Source: UBA6623 sp965238125
GTDB taxonomy: Bacteria > Acidobacteriota > Terriglobia > Bryobacterales > UBA6623
Assembly (NCBI GenBank): GCA_965238125.1
Contig: OZ250179.1
Span: forward strand, 992,001-1,056,000
Length of the DNA stretch: 64,000 nt
Direction: 5' to 3'
Shown: positions 7,618 to 15,488 of the stretch, piece after piece
How the letters are laid out: every line of letters starts with the position of its first letter
Position numbering within the stretch: position 1 is the first letter of the stretch
Position numbers and translations under genes: made by a program
The notes under the pieces: model-generated
Told to the model about the DNA's origin: nothing
Database searches by the model: none
What the model saw: the letters and a program-made list of their open reading frames with translations, nothing else

Positions 7618-9283
7618 CCCGCATTTTCAATTTGATGTATGAGCTTCAGACCATCCAGCGACCTTCAGCGTCTTTATTGATAGGGGCTAGAGCCCGATAA
7701 GGACGCCATGGAGGTCAACACCCGATGGGTGAAAAAGAAAACAAGCCGTTTCAGCTCACGTTCAATGGATTTCTCAAAGTCGATTTCCAAGGATCGCGAG
7801 TCACCTCGGATGGCGGTCTGATTCTCGTTCGCGAACTGGATGAACGACTCGGACTCGGGAAGCTGATCGACGAGCATCTCAGCGACTCGCGACAAGGCTT
7901 GAACAAGAAGTTCGCGCTGGCCGATCTGCTGCGGCAGTCGGTCTACAGCCGACTCGCTGGCTACGAGGACCTCAATGACGCCGTTCGAGTATCCGCCGAT
8001 CCGACCTTTCGCTTGATCGGCTCGAAGAGGAACTGGGATCGCGGAGCAGCCTTGACCTCGACGCTGCATGGCTTCGAGACGGAGATGCTGGCGAGCGAAG
8101 AGAACTTGCTGGGGCTGATGGCAGTGAACCGGGAGCTGGTCGCGCAAGCCGAAGCTCCCGACGGTTCAGACCGCGTGGTGCTCGACATGGACTCCACGGA
8201 GAGCCCCGTCCACGGCCAACAGGAAGGCAGTGCCTACAACGGCCATTTTGAGTCCCTCTGCTATCACCCGCTGTTGCTGTTCAACCAGCACGGCGACTGC
8301 CTAGGCGCGAAGCTGCGTCCCGGCAACGTGCACAGCGCCGAGGACTGGGACGAGCTGCTACTGCCGGAGATCGAACGACAACAGGCGGAGGGCAAACAGG
8401 TGACGTTCCGCGCCGACGCCGCCTTCGCCAAGCCCGAGATCTACGAGGCGATGGAGGAGCGCGGCGTGGACTACGTGATTCGCATCCCGGCGAACAAGAG
8501 CCTGGAGCTGGAGATCGAGGACATCCTGTTTCGGCCACCGGGCAGGCCGAACGCCAAGCCCCTAGTGCGCTACAAGAGTTTTCGCTATCAGGCCGAGAGC
8601 TGGTCGAAGGCAAGGCGAGTTGTCGCCAAGGTCGAGCATCACCAGGGCGAACTATTCCCGCGCGTCGGATTTGTCGTGACGAGCATGAGCTTGCCGAGCC
8701 GCTCGGTCGTGCGGTTCTACAACAAGCGCGGCACGGCGGAGCAGTGGATCAAAGAAGGCAAACAGGCCACGCACTGGACCCGCTTGTCGTGTCACCGCTT
8801 CCGAGCCAACGAGGTACGGCTGCAACTCAGCGTGCCGGCCTACAACCTGGGCAACCTGTGGCGGCGGCTAGGGCTGCCGCAGCGAATCAAAAGCTGGTCG
8901 CTAACGAGTTTGCAACACAGGTTGATGAAGACCGGCGGTCGGCTGGTCAAGCATGCTCGCTACTACTGGTTGCTGCTGGCGGAGGGGCATCTGAACCGGC
9001 GGCTGTTCGGTGACATGCTGCATAGGATCTGGGCGCTGCCTGTGCCGGGTGGGTAGCGTTGCCCGGGCGAGGATCAACAGTTTTTGGCTCCAAAAAGGTT
9101 TCGCAGGGAGCAGTGTCGGCTGGAGCGCCGTTCAGTCCGCTCAATCAACGTCTGTGAGCGGACGGACGAGCCCTGGCGCCTACCGGCGGAGGTGATGTGC
9201 AGGGTTCAGCGCGAAAAGACGTGGTATTCGGCGCAGCGGGGGTGTATCCTGTGACCGTGCCAGGGCCAAAATGGAAATCCTGG
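7618..9283 (+). mobile_element. IS1380-family insertion sequence, copy A1 (complete)
   Basis: The 1666-bp element is bounded by imperfect terminal repeats, CCCGCATTTTCAATTTGA on the left and the complement of CCAGGATTTCCATTTTGG on the right (13 of 18 positions match). A 4-bp target duplication CTAA lies at 7614-7617 and 9284-9287. It carries one transposase gene. A nearly identical element of the same length lies at 54404-56069, and a diverged one at 25617-27279, so the family has moved within this genome. The intact ends and duplication suggest fairly recent insertion. Confidence 0.95.
7725..9056 (+). CDS. IS1380-family DDE transposase (element A1)
   Basis: The 443-residue transposase has the IS1380 hallmark 'ADLLRQSVYSRLAGYEDLNDA' near residues 65-87. 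The catalytic triad is readable as the Asp in 'VVLDMDSTESP', the Asp in 'TFRADAAFAKPE', and the Glu in 'RGTAEQWIKEGK'. It cuts and pastes its own element. Only a few residues differ from the copy at 54511-55842, so both are probably functional proteins. The ATG follows the terminal repeat by about 90 bases. Confidence 0.95.
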   Translation: MGEKENKPFQLTFNGFLKVDFQGSRVTSDGGLILVRELDERLGLGKLIDEHLSDSRQGLNKKFALADLLRQSVYSRLAGYEDLNDAVRVSADPTFRLIGSKRNWDRGAALTSTLHGFETEMLASEENLLGLMAVNRELVAQAEAPDGSDRVVLDMDSTESPVHGQQEGSAYNGHFESLCYHPLLLFNQHGDCLGAKLRPGNVHSAEDWDELLLPEIERQQAEGKQVTFRADAAFAKPEIYEAMEERGVDYVIRIPANKSLELEIEDILFRPPGRPNAKPLVRYKSFRYQAESWSKARRVVAKVEHHQGELFPRVGFVVTSMSLPSRSVVRFYNKRGTAEQWIKEGKQATHWTRLSCHRFRANEVRLQLSVPAYNLGNLWRRLGLPQRIKSWSLTSLQHRLMKTGGRLVKHARYYWLLLAEGHLNRRLFGDMLHRIWALPVPGG

Positions 9284-9289
9284 CTAAGA

Positions 9290-9340
9290 CACGCCCCGAT
9301 GACTCGGGGCGCGGCAAGGCTGGAGCCTCATGCCACGTCG
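9290..9340 (-). repeat. half copy of dispersed palindromic repeat R1
   Basis: The 51 bases match, in reverse orientation, the first third of the repeats at 19907-20047 and 33344-33486. It begins three bases after the target duplication of IS copy A1. Confidence 0.75.
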
Positions 9341-9401
9341 GGGAGCTGGGTAGCGAGGAGATTCCGAACCTAATTTTAAGAGCTGCCGGCGAGTGCGGGG
9401 C

Positions 9402-9866
9402 TCAAATCTCGAGCAAATAGCCTTGCTTGCCGACATTCGACGCCCGGGTCGCGCCCAGCTCGACGGTCACACCCGCCGCTTCGTGAATGTGTCCGCAAAA
9501 GAAATGCTCGGGTTGACGGCGGTCGATGAAGTCGCGCACGGCCCGGCTGCCCGCGTGCCCGCCGTTTCCGAGTTGGTCGAGTTTCGTCTCGTGGGGCGGG
9601 GCGTGGCAAACCAACACCAGCGGGGATAGCTCGGCGAAGCTCTCGAGCTTATCGCTGAGTTCCTGTTCGGTGTATTCGCCTGGGGTGTTGAAGGGCGTCG
9701 GGTTCGAATACCCCAGTCCGGCAAAGTGATAGCCGCCGACCTCGAAAACCTTCTCATGGAAGTCCCGGAAGCCGAATTGTCCGCAAAAGCGCGTGATGTG
9801 TTCGGAAGACTCGTGGTTCCCCGGAAGTACCCACACCCGTTCGCCCAACGCTTCGAGAATCCGCCC
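9402..9866 (-). pseudogene. metallophosphoesterase, 5'-truncated
   Basis: The C-terminal part of a calcineurin-like phosphoesterase is readable, with GNHE ('WVLPGNHESSEH'), 'LVCHAPPHETKLD' and 'FFCGHIHE', three of the metal-binding motifs. The N-terminal motifs (Asp-x-His and the first Gly-Asp) are missing. The reading frame continues past about 9866 but there it is simply antisense to a dnaB fragment, so the gene is cut at that point. Without the first metal ligands it should be inactive. Confidence 0.75.
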
Positions 9867-10028
9867 TATAAGCATGATCGGGCTGATCTTCACGGTCTTG
9901 CGGAGCTGATCGTATCCAAGCAACGAAACGGCCCCACCGGCAAGATCAAGCTCGCTTTCCTTCACAAATACGTCAAGTTCGAGAACCTCGCCGAACACGT
10001 CGGAGCCGAGGAAGAAGCGCCCTTCTGA
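9867..10028 (+). pseudogene. replicative helicase DnaB, C-terminal remnant
   Basis: The last 53 codons of a second dnaB are present. 'DLHGLAELIVSKQRNGPTG' and the tail ending 'EEEAPF' parallel the C-terminus of the intact dnaB at 43658-45067 ('DLHGVAELIIGKQRNGPTG' and 'GDAPF') but with many substitutions, so it is a diverged homologue rather than a recent copy. It is joined tail-to-tail with the truncated phosphoesterase gene at about 9866. Confidence 0.8.
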
Positions 10029-10478
10029 GCAGAATCCTGCCGTGTGTATTGATGAAATGGAATAAGGGATTCATTCCTAGCGGACAAGGACGCGATCAAG
10101 CACGTACTAGCCGAAATGATCATGCATCAATCTTGCTCGATTTTCGCATCGACCTACACTTTCACAGGTAGGCTGAATAGCTTTCGCTAGGTGGATAACC
10201 ATTACTGATAGGAAAATTAGCATTGGATTTACGGGAGCAGATCAATCCTGACCGATGAGCCTGTGGGTTTGTCGGACCCGAACACATCCCTGGGCACGTC
10301 GCCCGTAGCGGTCATCGGCACTAGCCTTCCGGCGAGGCGGAGATCACCCGCTGGCATCAGCGCTCCGTAGCGTCGGCGCCTTCGATGCAGGCGTCGAAAC
10401 ACAGGAAGTGCCCGGCATGGGACATGCTTGCTCCGTCGCCCGTGTGACCTGCCCCCACGAGTGGTACCACCCACTAAG
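10029..10478. other. intergenic stretch without recognised gene
   Basis: About 450 bases with no convincing coding region on either strand. It separates the dnaB remnant from an isolated IS1380-type end. An open frame on the minus strand (10229-10474) is Arg/Gly-rich and has no family character. Confidence 0.5.
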
Positions 10479-10496
10479 CCCGCATTTTCAATTTGG
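10479..10496 (+). repeat. isolated IS1380-type left end
   Basis: CCCGCATTTTCAATTTGG matches the left terminal repeat of elements A1 and A3 in 17 of 18 bases, but the following sequence differs and no transposase follows. No matching right end was found downstream, so it is either a solo end or the edge of a shorter non-autonomous element. Confidence 0.7.
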
Positions 10497-10584
10497 TGTT
10501 TGACATTGAAAGGGGGTGAGGGAGATCAACAGGCCACAACCGCACTGGGCACAGAGTCGAGAACGCTTCAGGAGGATGGACCGT

Positions 10585-10839
10585 ATGGTTTACACACGAC
10601 AGATTCAAGTCCGCGTCTCACGAGAACAACACGAGCGCATCACCGCCCTTGCGTACCAGCGTGGGTTCTCCTCGGTCGCCTCATTCGTTCGCTTTATCAC
10701 CCTGCACCAAGACCTGTTCGTCCAGCAGAAGATCCTTGAGATTCACCGCCACCTCCTCGGCGAGCCCCCGCGCAAGGCACGACGCAAAGCTCAGCCACGC
10801 GACTATCCCCCCGCTCCACTCACCCTTGCCGCTGAATAG
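10585..10839 (+). CDS. ribbon-helix-helix-like small DNA-binding protein
   Basis: The 84-residue protein starts at an ATG nine bases after a perfect AGGAGG. 'RQIQVRVSREQHERITALAYQRGFSSVASFVRFI' has the strand-helix-helix pattern of RHH proteins such as MobC or CopG; a basic Pro/Arg-rich tail follows. It sits just downstream of an isolated IS end and overlaps a coiled-coil gene. A mobilisation accessory role is possible, but no relaxase is nearby. Confidence 0.6.
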   Translation: MVYTRQIQVRVSREQHERITALAYQRGFSSVASFVRFITLHQDLFVQQKILEIHRHLLGEPPRKARRKAQPRDYPPAPLTLAAE

Positions 10840-11341
10840 CCCATACCTGCTGAGCGCTCCAACTGCTCAGGACAAGGGCTTCCCGACGCCGAGTGGCGAG
10901 CGCAGCCTCGAAACGTTTCTCCAGCAGAAGGTAGGGACGCTCGCCACGCTGCTCGCTGCTATCGAGTTGCAGATCCAAGACCGCATGGCCTTGTCGCGGC
11001 AACTGCTCGATGACATCCGCGAACATTACGCACAGACCCACGACCTGCTCGCTGACCTCCGCTTCTGCCCGCTCTCACTGCACACTGGCGTGGATGGGAG
11101 GCGACGATCACTCGAACAGCAGCTGGACATGCTGCGCCGCGAGCATCGACAGGAGCACGTTCGTCGCTGGGAACACATTGCACTGCTCCAACAAGAGTTG
11201 CGGCAGTGGACGAAACAATACGCTGACCTCCGTGGTCGCATCGCCCTCGTCCTTACCCTGCCGCCACAGGCTACCCGCCAAGAAGCGAAAGGCACAAACT
11301 ACGCAGAGGCGTCCGACTGGTCGCAAGGAGGAATCAAGTAA
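10826..11341 (+). CDS. coiled-coil protein of unknown function
   Basis: The frame from a TTG at 10826 encodes 171 residues rich in Leu, Gln, Arg and Glu with heptad-like helices (about residues 25-60 and 85-145), so a long coiled coil is likely. The start overlaps the RHH gene's end by 14 bases, and no better start with a ribosome site is visible. The first residues may therefore be wrong. The pair looks like a two-gene cassette. No function can be assigned. Confidence 0.45.
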   Translation: MPLNSPYLLSAPTAQDKGFPTPSGERSLETFLQQKVGTLATLLAAIELQIQDRMALSRQLLDDIREHYAQTHDLLADLRFCPLSLHTGVDGRRRSLEQQLDMLRREHRQEHVRRWEHIALLQQELRQWTKQYADLRGRIALVLTLPPQATRQEAKGTNYAEASDWSQGGIK

Positions 11342-11498
11342 GGACGTGGGCATCTGTTGTTGACGGCCCAGCCGGGCCGGTTGGGGATTACGTGAGAAGA
11401 ACGACCATCTACTTGGCTGCTGACAGCGGTCCTGTCGGCTTGACGCTCAAGGGCCCCTCCATCGCGGAAATGGATTGAGCGGGCAATCACGCGCTTGA
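11342..11498. other. short intergenic region
   Basis: Nothing recognisable is present. It lies between the coiled-coil gene and a start-less open frame. Confidence 0.4.
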
Positions 11499-11657
11499 CG
11501 CAGCAAGGAATCAACGGATGAGCTTCGATGGGCTTACCAACGGCTAGACTTCAAAAAGTTGCAGGAACTGAACGCGAAACTAAAGAAGCTGTCTCCGAGC
11601 GTCGAGGAGCTTTCTGATCTGGTCGCGCCTAACGCAACGACCGGGGGTGTGTCGTGA
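11499..11657 (+). pseudogene. start-less open frame before a holin-like gene
   Basis: The frame between stops encodes about 50 residues with an amphipathic Lys/Leu/Glu segment ('FKKLQELNAKLKKLSPSVEELSDL'-type heptads). It lacks an ATG or GTG with a ribosome site and overlaps the next start as GTGA. It may be the 3' end of a gene truncated upstream. No family was recognised. Confidence 0.3.
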
Positions 11658-11815
11658 GTGCGGACGAATGGGTAATGGCTATCGACGCAGTATCGCCATT
11701 TTGGACAGCTTTTGTAGGCCTCGCGGGTGCCGCCCTCGGAGCTTGTGTGACCTACAAGAATCAGGCGGCGTCCCGGAGCTTCGAGGAGAGAAAGTGGCTC
11801 CTAGCAGGCCGCTGA
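11654..11815 (+). CDS. small single-span membrane protein (holin-like size)
   Basis: The 53-residue product from the GTG has one predicted membrane helix (about residues 15-35, 'FWTAFVGLAGAALGACVTY') and a short charged tail. Start and upstream stop overlap as GTGA, which supports real translation. Size and topology resemble phage holin or lysis-accessory proteins, but there is no sequence signature, and no endolysin gene is next to it. Confidence 0.4.
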   Translation: MSADEWVMAIDAVSPFWTAFVGLAGAALGACVTYKNQAASRSFEERKWLLAGR

Positions 11816-12395
11816 AAATCACCGCCGCGCAGTCCGCCTCAGGTCGAGACCGGTTTTGGGTGTCGTTTTTTGCGGCGGTGGGCGAGGGCTTGGGGAGGCT
11901 TTTGGCCGGTCTCGGGACGGTCCGGTGCGAAATCGGTTTTCGCGCTGGACCCACGCTCACCCCCGGCCCCGCTGTAAAAAGGTCTCGGGGCCGCACCTGG
12001 TTGTAGGCCGCCGCCGAAAACATGAACACCCTGCGTAATAGGGTTCGAGGTGCCAAATCCGCCCTTGTCGGCAAGGGTAGTTTTGGGGCTGAATCCGGGT
12101 CCGTCCTGCTGGATCGACGTTTCGCCGTTAGGTAGGATTTAGCTGCTCTCGGCGAGGAAAAACTGCCCGAGGCACTACCAGAGGCACTTCTACGGTTAGG
12201 GCGTTAACCGGCAGAGTGACAAACCGGTTCCGGATCACCGGCGCCGAGCCGACCTATCGTTCCCACTTCGTCGGCATGCTAACTCGGCGATTAGTCCGCT
12301 GTGGGTGGCAGATCTGACTTTTTTGTTCGCCTGCAGCTAGGGTATGTCGATATGTTGCGTTCGTTCTTGATGCGTTGTCTCGCAAAGTAATGCTC
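11816..12395. other. intergenic region with GC-rich inverted segments
   Basis: About 580 bases with no convincing gene. Short GC-rich inverted segments (for example around 11840-11930) recall the repeat-rich spacers elsewhere in the window. It lies downstream of the RiPP cluster's last gene, so a terminator may be here, but no hairpin with a T-run was identified. Confidence 0.4.
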
Positions 12396-13238
12396 CTACG
12401 CTACAAACAGCTGATGAAGGAAGTGCCTTCCCTCTTCAGTGAGCGCAGGGGATTCCTCAAGGGCACGAATGGAGGAGACTTCTTCATCAATCTCCGCGAT
12501 GCGGCGAAGAGCAAAATCTCGCTCGGTTCTGTTTTGGGTTGTCTCTGAGACTTGCCGCCACATCCAGCGAAGCACAGAAAAAACGTACAGACCGTGCAAG
12601 AGTCCTTGGACTGGCCGTTGTTCTTGCTTCCATGGCGAATGCATGGACCAGGTAGATGCTGTATTGACCAGAGGGGATAAACCCTCAAATAGTGTGAGCT
12701 GCAAGTGCAGGGTCTCGTGTATAAGATTCTCGGCAACACGTAGAACCGAGTTTCGGTCGTTTCGAGCAGGCGCGGAAACGAAGACTGAAAAAGGGATAGC
12801 GGGATCGCTGAAGCTGACGTCGTGCTCGTCGCTTTGCGCAAGCACGATATGGCAACGCCATACGAGTTCTAAAACTGCGGACCGTAAGAACGGATACGGT
12901 TCGATCACGTCCGAAAGGGCGGCTTCTATAAGGCCGATCGCCCGATTCGTTTCGGCATCGCTTGCAAGTTCGAGACCGTGTACCGTGGCATAGCGCACCA
13001 GTTCGGTACTCTTGGCTTCACAAAGCAACGGGTTACGTCTAGCGACTCGAGTCGTATTGAATACTGCGTCAAGGCTGCGGGACGAGTCGGCCAGAACGCG
13101 CTGTGTAGAGTAGGTTTCCCGAGTCAGAGCATGAGACCTGAGCAGTGCGCGTTCTCCATACACACGGAGCGTGGCCGGTAACGAGCTTTCAAATGGTGGA
13201 ACCAGACTCGAGGGGTCGAGGTTAAGAGCGGTCGGCAT
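12396..13238 (-). CDS. HExxH-type peptide beta-hydroxylase-like protein of the RiPP cluster
   Basis: The ATG at 13238 gives 280 residues; an in-frame TTG at 13253 would add five. The key signature is 'ENLIHETLHLQLTLFEGLSPL': HETLH at about residues 174-178 plus a Glu seven residues on. This matches the HEXXH-motif proteins found beside radical-SAM RiPP maturases, for which alpha-ketoglutarate-dependent peptide beta-hydroxylation has been shown in some members. The gene overlaps the 2OG oxygenase gene by 17 bases and is the last of the operon. Activity and target residue are inferred from context. It could instead be a metallopeptidase-fold partner without catalysis. Confidence 0.7.
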   Translation of the reverse strand: MPTALNLDPSSLVPPFESSLPATLRVYGERALLRSHALTRETYSTQRVLADSSRSLDAVFNTTRVARRNPLLCEAKSTELVRYATVHGLELASDAETNRAIGLIEAALSDVIEPYPFLRSAVLELVWRCHIVLAQSDEHDVSFSDPAIPFSVFVSAPARNDRNSVLRVAENLIHETLHLQLTLFEGLSPLVNTASTWSMHSPWKQEQRPVQGLLHGLYVFSVLRWMWRQVSETTQNRTERDFALRRIAEIDEEVSSIRALEESPALTEEGRHFLHQLFVA

Positions 13239-13806
13239 AGAAGGAAAAAACAAGCGTGTAGCGGTCGCCGTGATGAACCTTACTTACCGCGTGATAGGAG
13301 GCGGTGGAGATCTCAAAACCGAACGCGGAACGGCTGATGGGGGTTATCACGTCATCGAGCGTTTCGACTTCTGGCCCCCGGAACAGCATCAGTAGACCGC
13401 CATTTGCCTCGTTCCAGCCCCGGTTCAGCTGGATCAGGAAGCGATGGGTTTCACCACCGAGCCTAGCGTCATTGTGAATTCGGATCCTCTGTGACGGATT
13501 CAGTTTATGCGCAGTGATCTCGATATGAGATTTCAGTGCGGCGCCAAGAAGTGTTCCGACGTTTTGCCGCAGCTCACTAAGCGTTTCTTCAAACAAGAGT
13601 GGCTTCAGATTTACGGGAAGGTCCACGTCTCGAAAGTCAAATTCATACTGTTCGTAGAAGTCCATATTACTCAGTCCCCAGGGGGCTTCTGATTCGAACC
13701 ATTCGAGCAGGGTTCGTTCCAGTTCCTTAGAAACAACTTGGGCCACCGTGAAGCACGGGAAAGGCTGGGAACCTGAAACGGCCCGAGAAAGATCAATCGG
13801 GTTCAT
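13222..13806 (-). CDS. 2OG-Fe(II) oxygenase of the RiPP cluster (YhhC-like)
   Basis: The 194-residue protein has the jelly-roll oxygenase facial triad: H111 and D113 in 'RIRIHNDARLGG', H172 in 'ASYHAVSKV', and R182 in 'DRYTLVFSFY' positioned to bind 2-oxoglutarate. Size and motif spacing fit the 2OG oxygenases found with cyclophane-forming radical SAM maturases. Its ATG overlaps the stop of the maturase gene as ATGA, indicating translational coupling. It probably hydroxylates the precursor before or after crosslinking; the site is unknown. Confidence 0.8.
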   Translation of the reverse strand: MNPIDLSRAVSGSQPFPCFTVAQVVSKELERTLLEWFESEAPWGLSNMDFYEQYEFDFRDVDLPVNLKPLLFEETLSELRQNVGTLLGAALKSHIEITAHKLNPSQRIRIHNDARLGGETHRFLIQLNRGWNEANGGLLMLFRGPEVETLDDVITPISRSAFGFEISTASYHAVSKVHHGDRYTLVFSFYADRS

Positions 13807-14915
13807 TGGTAGTCGTGCAGTGTTTTTTGTATATGGCCGATCACCAGCTTATAGTCGGCACAGTAGACAGACGGATTTGCCAGTCCCGTTTCAGGATGCC
13901 ACCGGGAGAGGGGCATTCCGCCCCCGCAAACAGAGAGCAACGAACAGGCCTGGCAAACGGGACTGGTCGGATGTTGAAGCTGAGAGTACTGGATGAACTC
14001 TGGAGAAGCCGCGATTTCAGAAAGCCGGTTGCTGGAAACCGACCACGTATTTTCGAAACGGTCCGCACCATCGTACGTGCTTTTAAGAGTATCGTTCTTT
14101 GTGATGGTTCCATCGGTGTCAATGACAGCTATGCCATATGCAGTCTGCCCGCAACCCTCCTTCACAGAGGCTCCGCCGAGCACGAGGCGTGCGAAATCGT
14201 CCAGGACGCGGATACGTGGCGGGTCCGGGTCATTGACATAGCAGTCCCAGGCCGCAGCAAGCCAGCAACCGAATTCTGTTGACTCAATTGCAGTCTTGCC
14301 TGGCGGAAGCTTCGCATGGTTCCCGTCCTTGAACAGGAAATCGACGCTCGGAACGGCTAGCGACTTGAAGAATTCGTAAACTCTCCGTGGGTCGGAGTGC
14401 GGGTCCACAACACAGAGTACGCCCGTAAAAATCCGAGCAGCTTGCGGATGCTGTCGGATGCGATCGATCCCGGCAACGGCGGTTGCATAGGTACCCTCAC
14501 CGTTGAACGCGATACGGAAGGTATCATTTACGTCTGCTGGTCCGTCAAGGCTGACGGAAAGAGTCGTGTTCGTCCGGAGGCACAACTCGAGCAAGTCGTC
14601 ATCGATCAGCGTGCCGTTCGTTTGAATGGCTAGGCTACAAGCGGCGGGTAAGCGATGCGCAAGACCCTGGAGCAGAACCTCAAGGATATTTCGCGGGAGA
14701 AGAAGAGGTTCACCGCCGTGAAGGACGATGGCAAATGGGTGCTGCTGGTCTTCGTACAACGTTGCCAGCTGCCGAAGCACATGCTCCACTGTGGCGAGCG
14801 ACATGTGCTTTGGCATGCGTTGCCAGCTAGCATCTCCCTGATGATAGACGTAGCAATAGCTGCAATCAATATTGCATCGCGACGTCACCTTTAACAGGAT
14901 CGTGTCAAGCTGCAT
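13803..14915 (-). CDS. radical SAM/SPASM peptide maturase, cyclophane-forming type
   Basis: The 370-residue enzyme starts with the 4Fe-4S radical SAM motif CNIDCSYC (C14, C18, C21) and has the SAM-binding 'HGGEP' motif. The C-terminal SPASM region has Cys residues in 'VKEGCGQ', 'CQACSLLSVCGGG' and 'PSVYC' for auxiliary clusters. This layout matches FxsB/GrrM/YhhB-type maturases that join aromatic ring carbons to the beta-carbon of a residue two positions on. It lies 25 bases after a small precursor gene whose C-terminus carries three aromatic-Asn-Arg motifs, which strongly supports that role. Which bonds form must be shown by experiment. Confidence 0.85.
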   Translation of the reverse strand: MQLDTILLKVTSRCNIDCSYCYVYHQGDASWQRMPKHMSLATVEHVLRQLATLYEDQQHPFAIVLHGGEPLLLPRNILEVLLQGLAHRLPAACSLAIQTNGTLIDDDLLELCLRTNTTLSVSLDGPADVNDTFRIAFNGEGTYATAVAGIDRIRQHPQAARIFTGVLCVVDPHSDPRRVYEFFKSLAVPSVDFLFKDGNHAKLPPGKTAIESTEFGCWLAAAWDCYVNDPDPPRIRVLDDFARLVLGGASVKEGCGQTAYGIAVIDTDGTITKNDTLKSTYDGADRFENTWSVSSNRLSEIAASPEFIQYSQLQHPTSPVCQACSLLSVCGGGMPLSRWHPETGLANPSVYCADYKLVIGHIQKTLHDYQ

Positions 14916-14940
14916 GCCGGTCCCGCAGAGCCTTAAAAGA

Positions 14941-15132
14941 TTACCGGTTGTGGCGATTGTGTACTCGGTTGTACCCTATCGCAGCTGAACCGGTCGTGTC
15001 TTCGTAGCGCACCTCCTCTATGAGGCGCCGAAGTGCGGCACTGTCGCGCACCGTAGTGGTCTGCGGGGTGTCCGCAAGTGCCTGCGGCTGTTTCTTGGGG
15101 GCTGTAGTCTGCTCGGAAGAGGCGGATTTCAT
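14941..15132 (-). CDS. RiPP precursor peptide with YNR/HNR/HNR core (YhhA-like)
   Basis: The 63-residue peptide has a Ser/Thr/Gln/Pro-rich N-terminal leader, a likely helical recognition segment near residues 33-44 ('AALRRLIEEVRYE'), and the C-terminal core GYNRVHNRHNR. The core contains Tyr-Asn-Arg and twice His-Asn-Arg, each fitting the aromatic-X-X pattern in which a three-residue cyclophane is formed. It is the first gene of the cluster and the maturase starts 25 bases downstream. No good Shine-Dalgarno precedes the ATG. A competing frame (14933-15139) is Arg/His-rich and looks random. Confidence 0.78.
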   Translation of the reverse strand: MKSASSEQTTAPKKQPQALADTPQTTTVRDSAALRRLIEEVRYEDTTGSAAIGYNRVHNRHNR

Positions 15133-15138
15133 GAGTCA

Positions 15139-15168
15139 AGTGTACGCCTTTCGAACATAGATAATCAA
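15139..15168 (-). promoter_or_regulatory. possible promoter of the RiPP operon
   Basis: Reading on the minus strand, TTGATT and TACACT are spaced by 18 bases and the second ends six bases before the precursor ATG. If used, the transcript would start at or next to the ATG, a leaderless message, which would agree with the lack of a ribosome-binding site. This rests on consensus matching only. Confidence 0.35.
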
Positions 15169-15488
15169 GCGTTGATAACTGTCTGTCTTTTCAATGAGAT
15201 ACGGCGAGCGAAAACTCTATCTTCTGAGGGTGGTGCAGGTGCAGGAAAACAAACAAGGTAAGCGGGTTGAAGACACGGCATCTTGCAAATCGCGGGTCTT
15301 GGTCATCTACAGACTGACGCTCTAGAATGTTTCAACAAAGGCCCACCTCTTGGATGCGATACCATTGTGCCTGCGAGCGGGAAGTCCTTCGACTTCTGTC
15401 GCACCTTTCGCTCCGCCGGGTAGCGCCGGAGAGATGGGCGGATCGAGCGCGCCGCTGGCGCGGTGACGAGCGCCATGGAGATCCTTAT

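Noticed and set aside
10229..10474. Minus-strand frame of 81 codons
   Set aside because: Arg/Gly-rich, no ribosome site, no recognisable motif.
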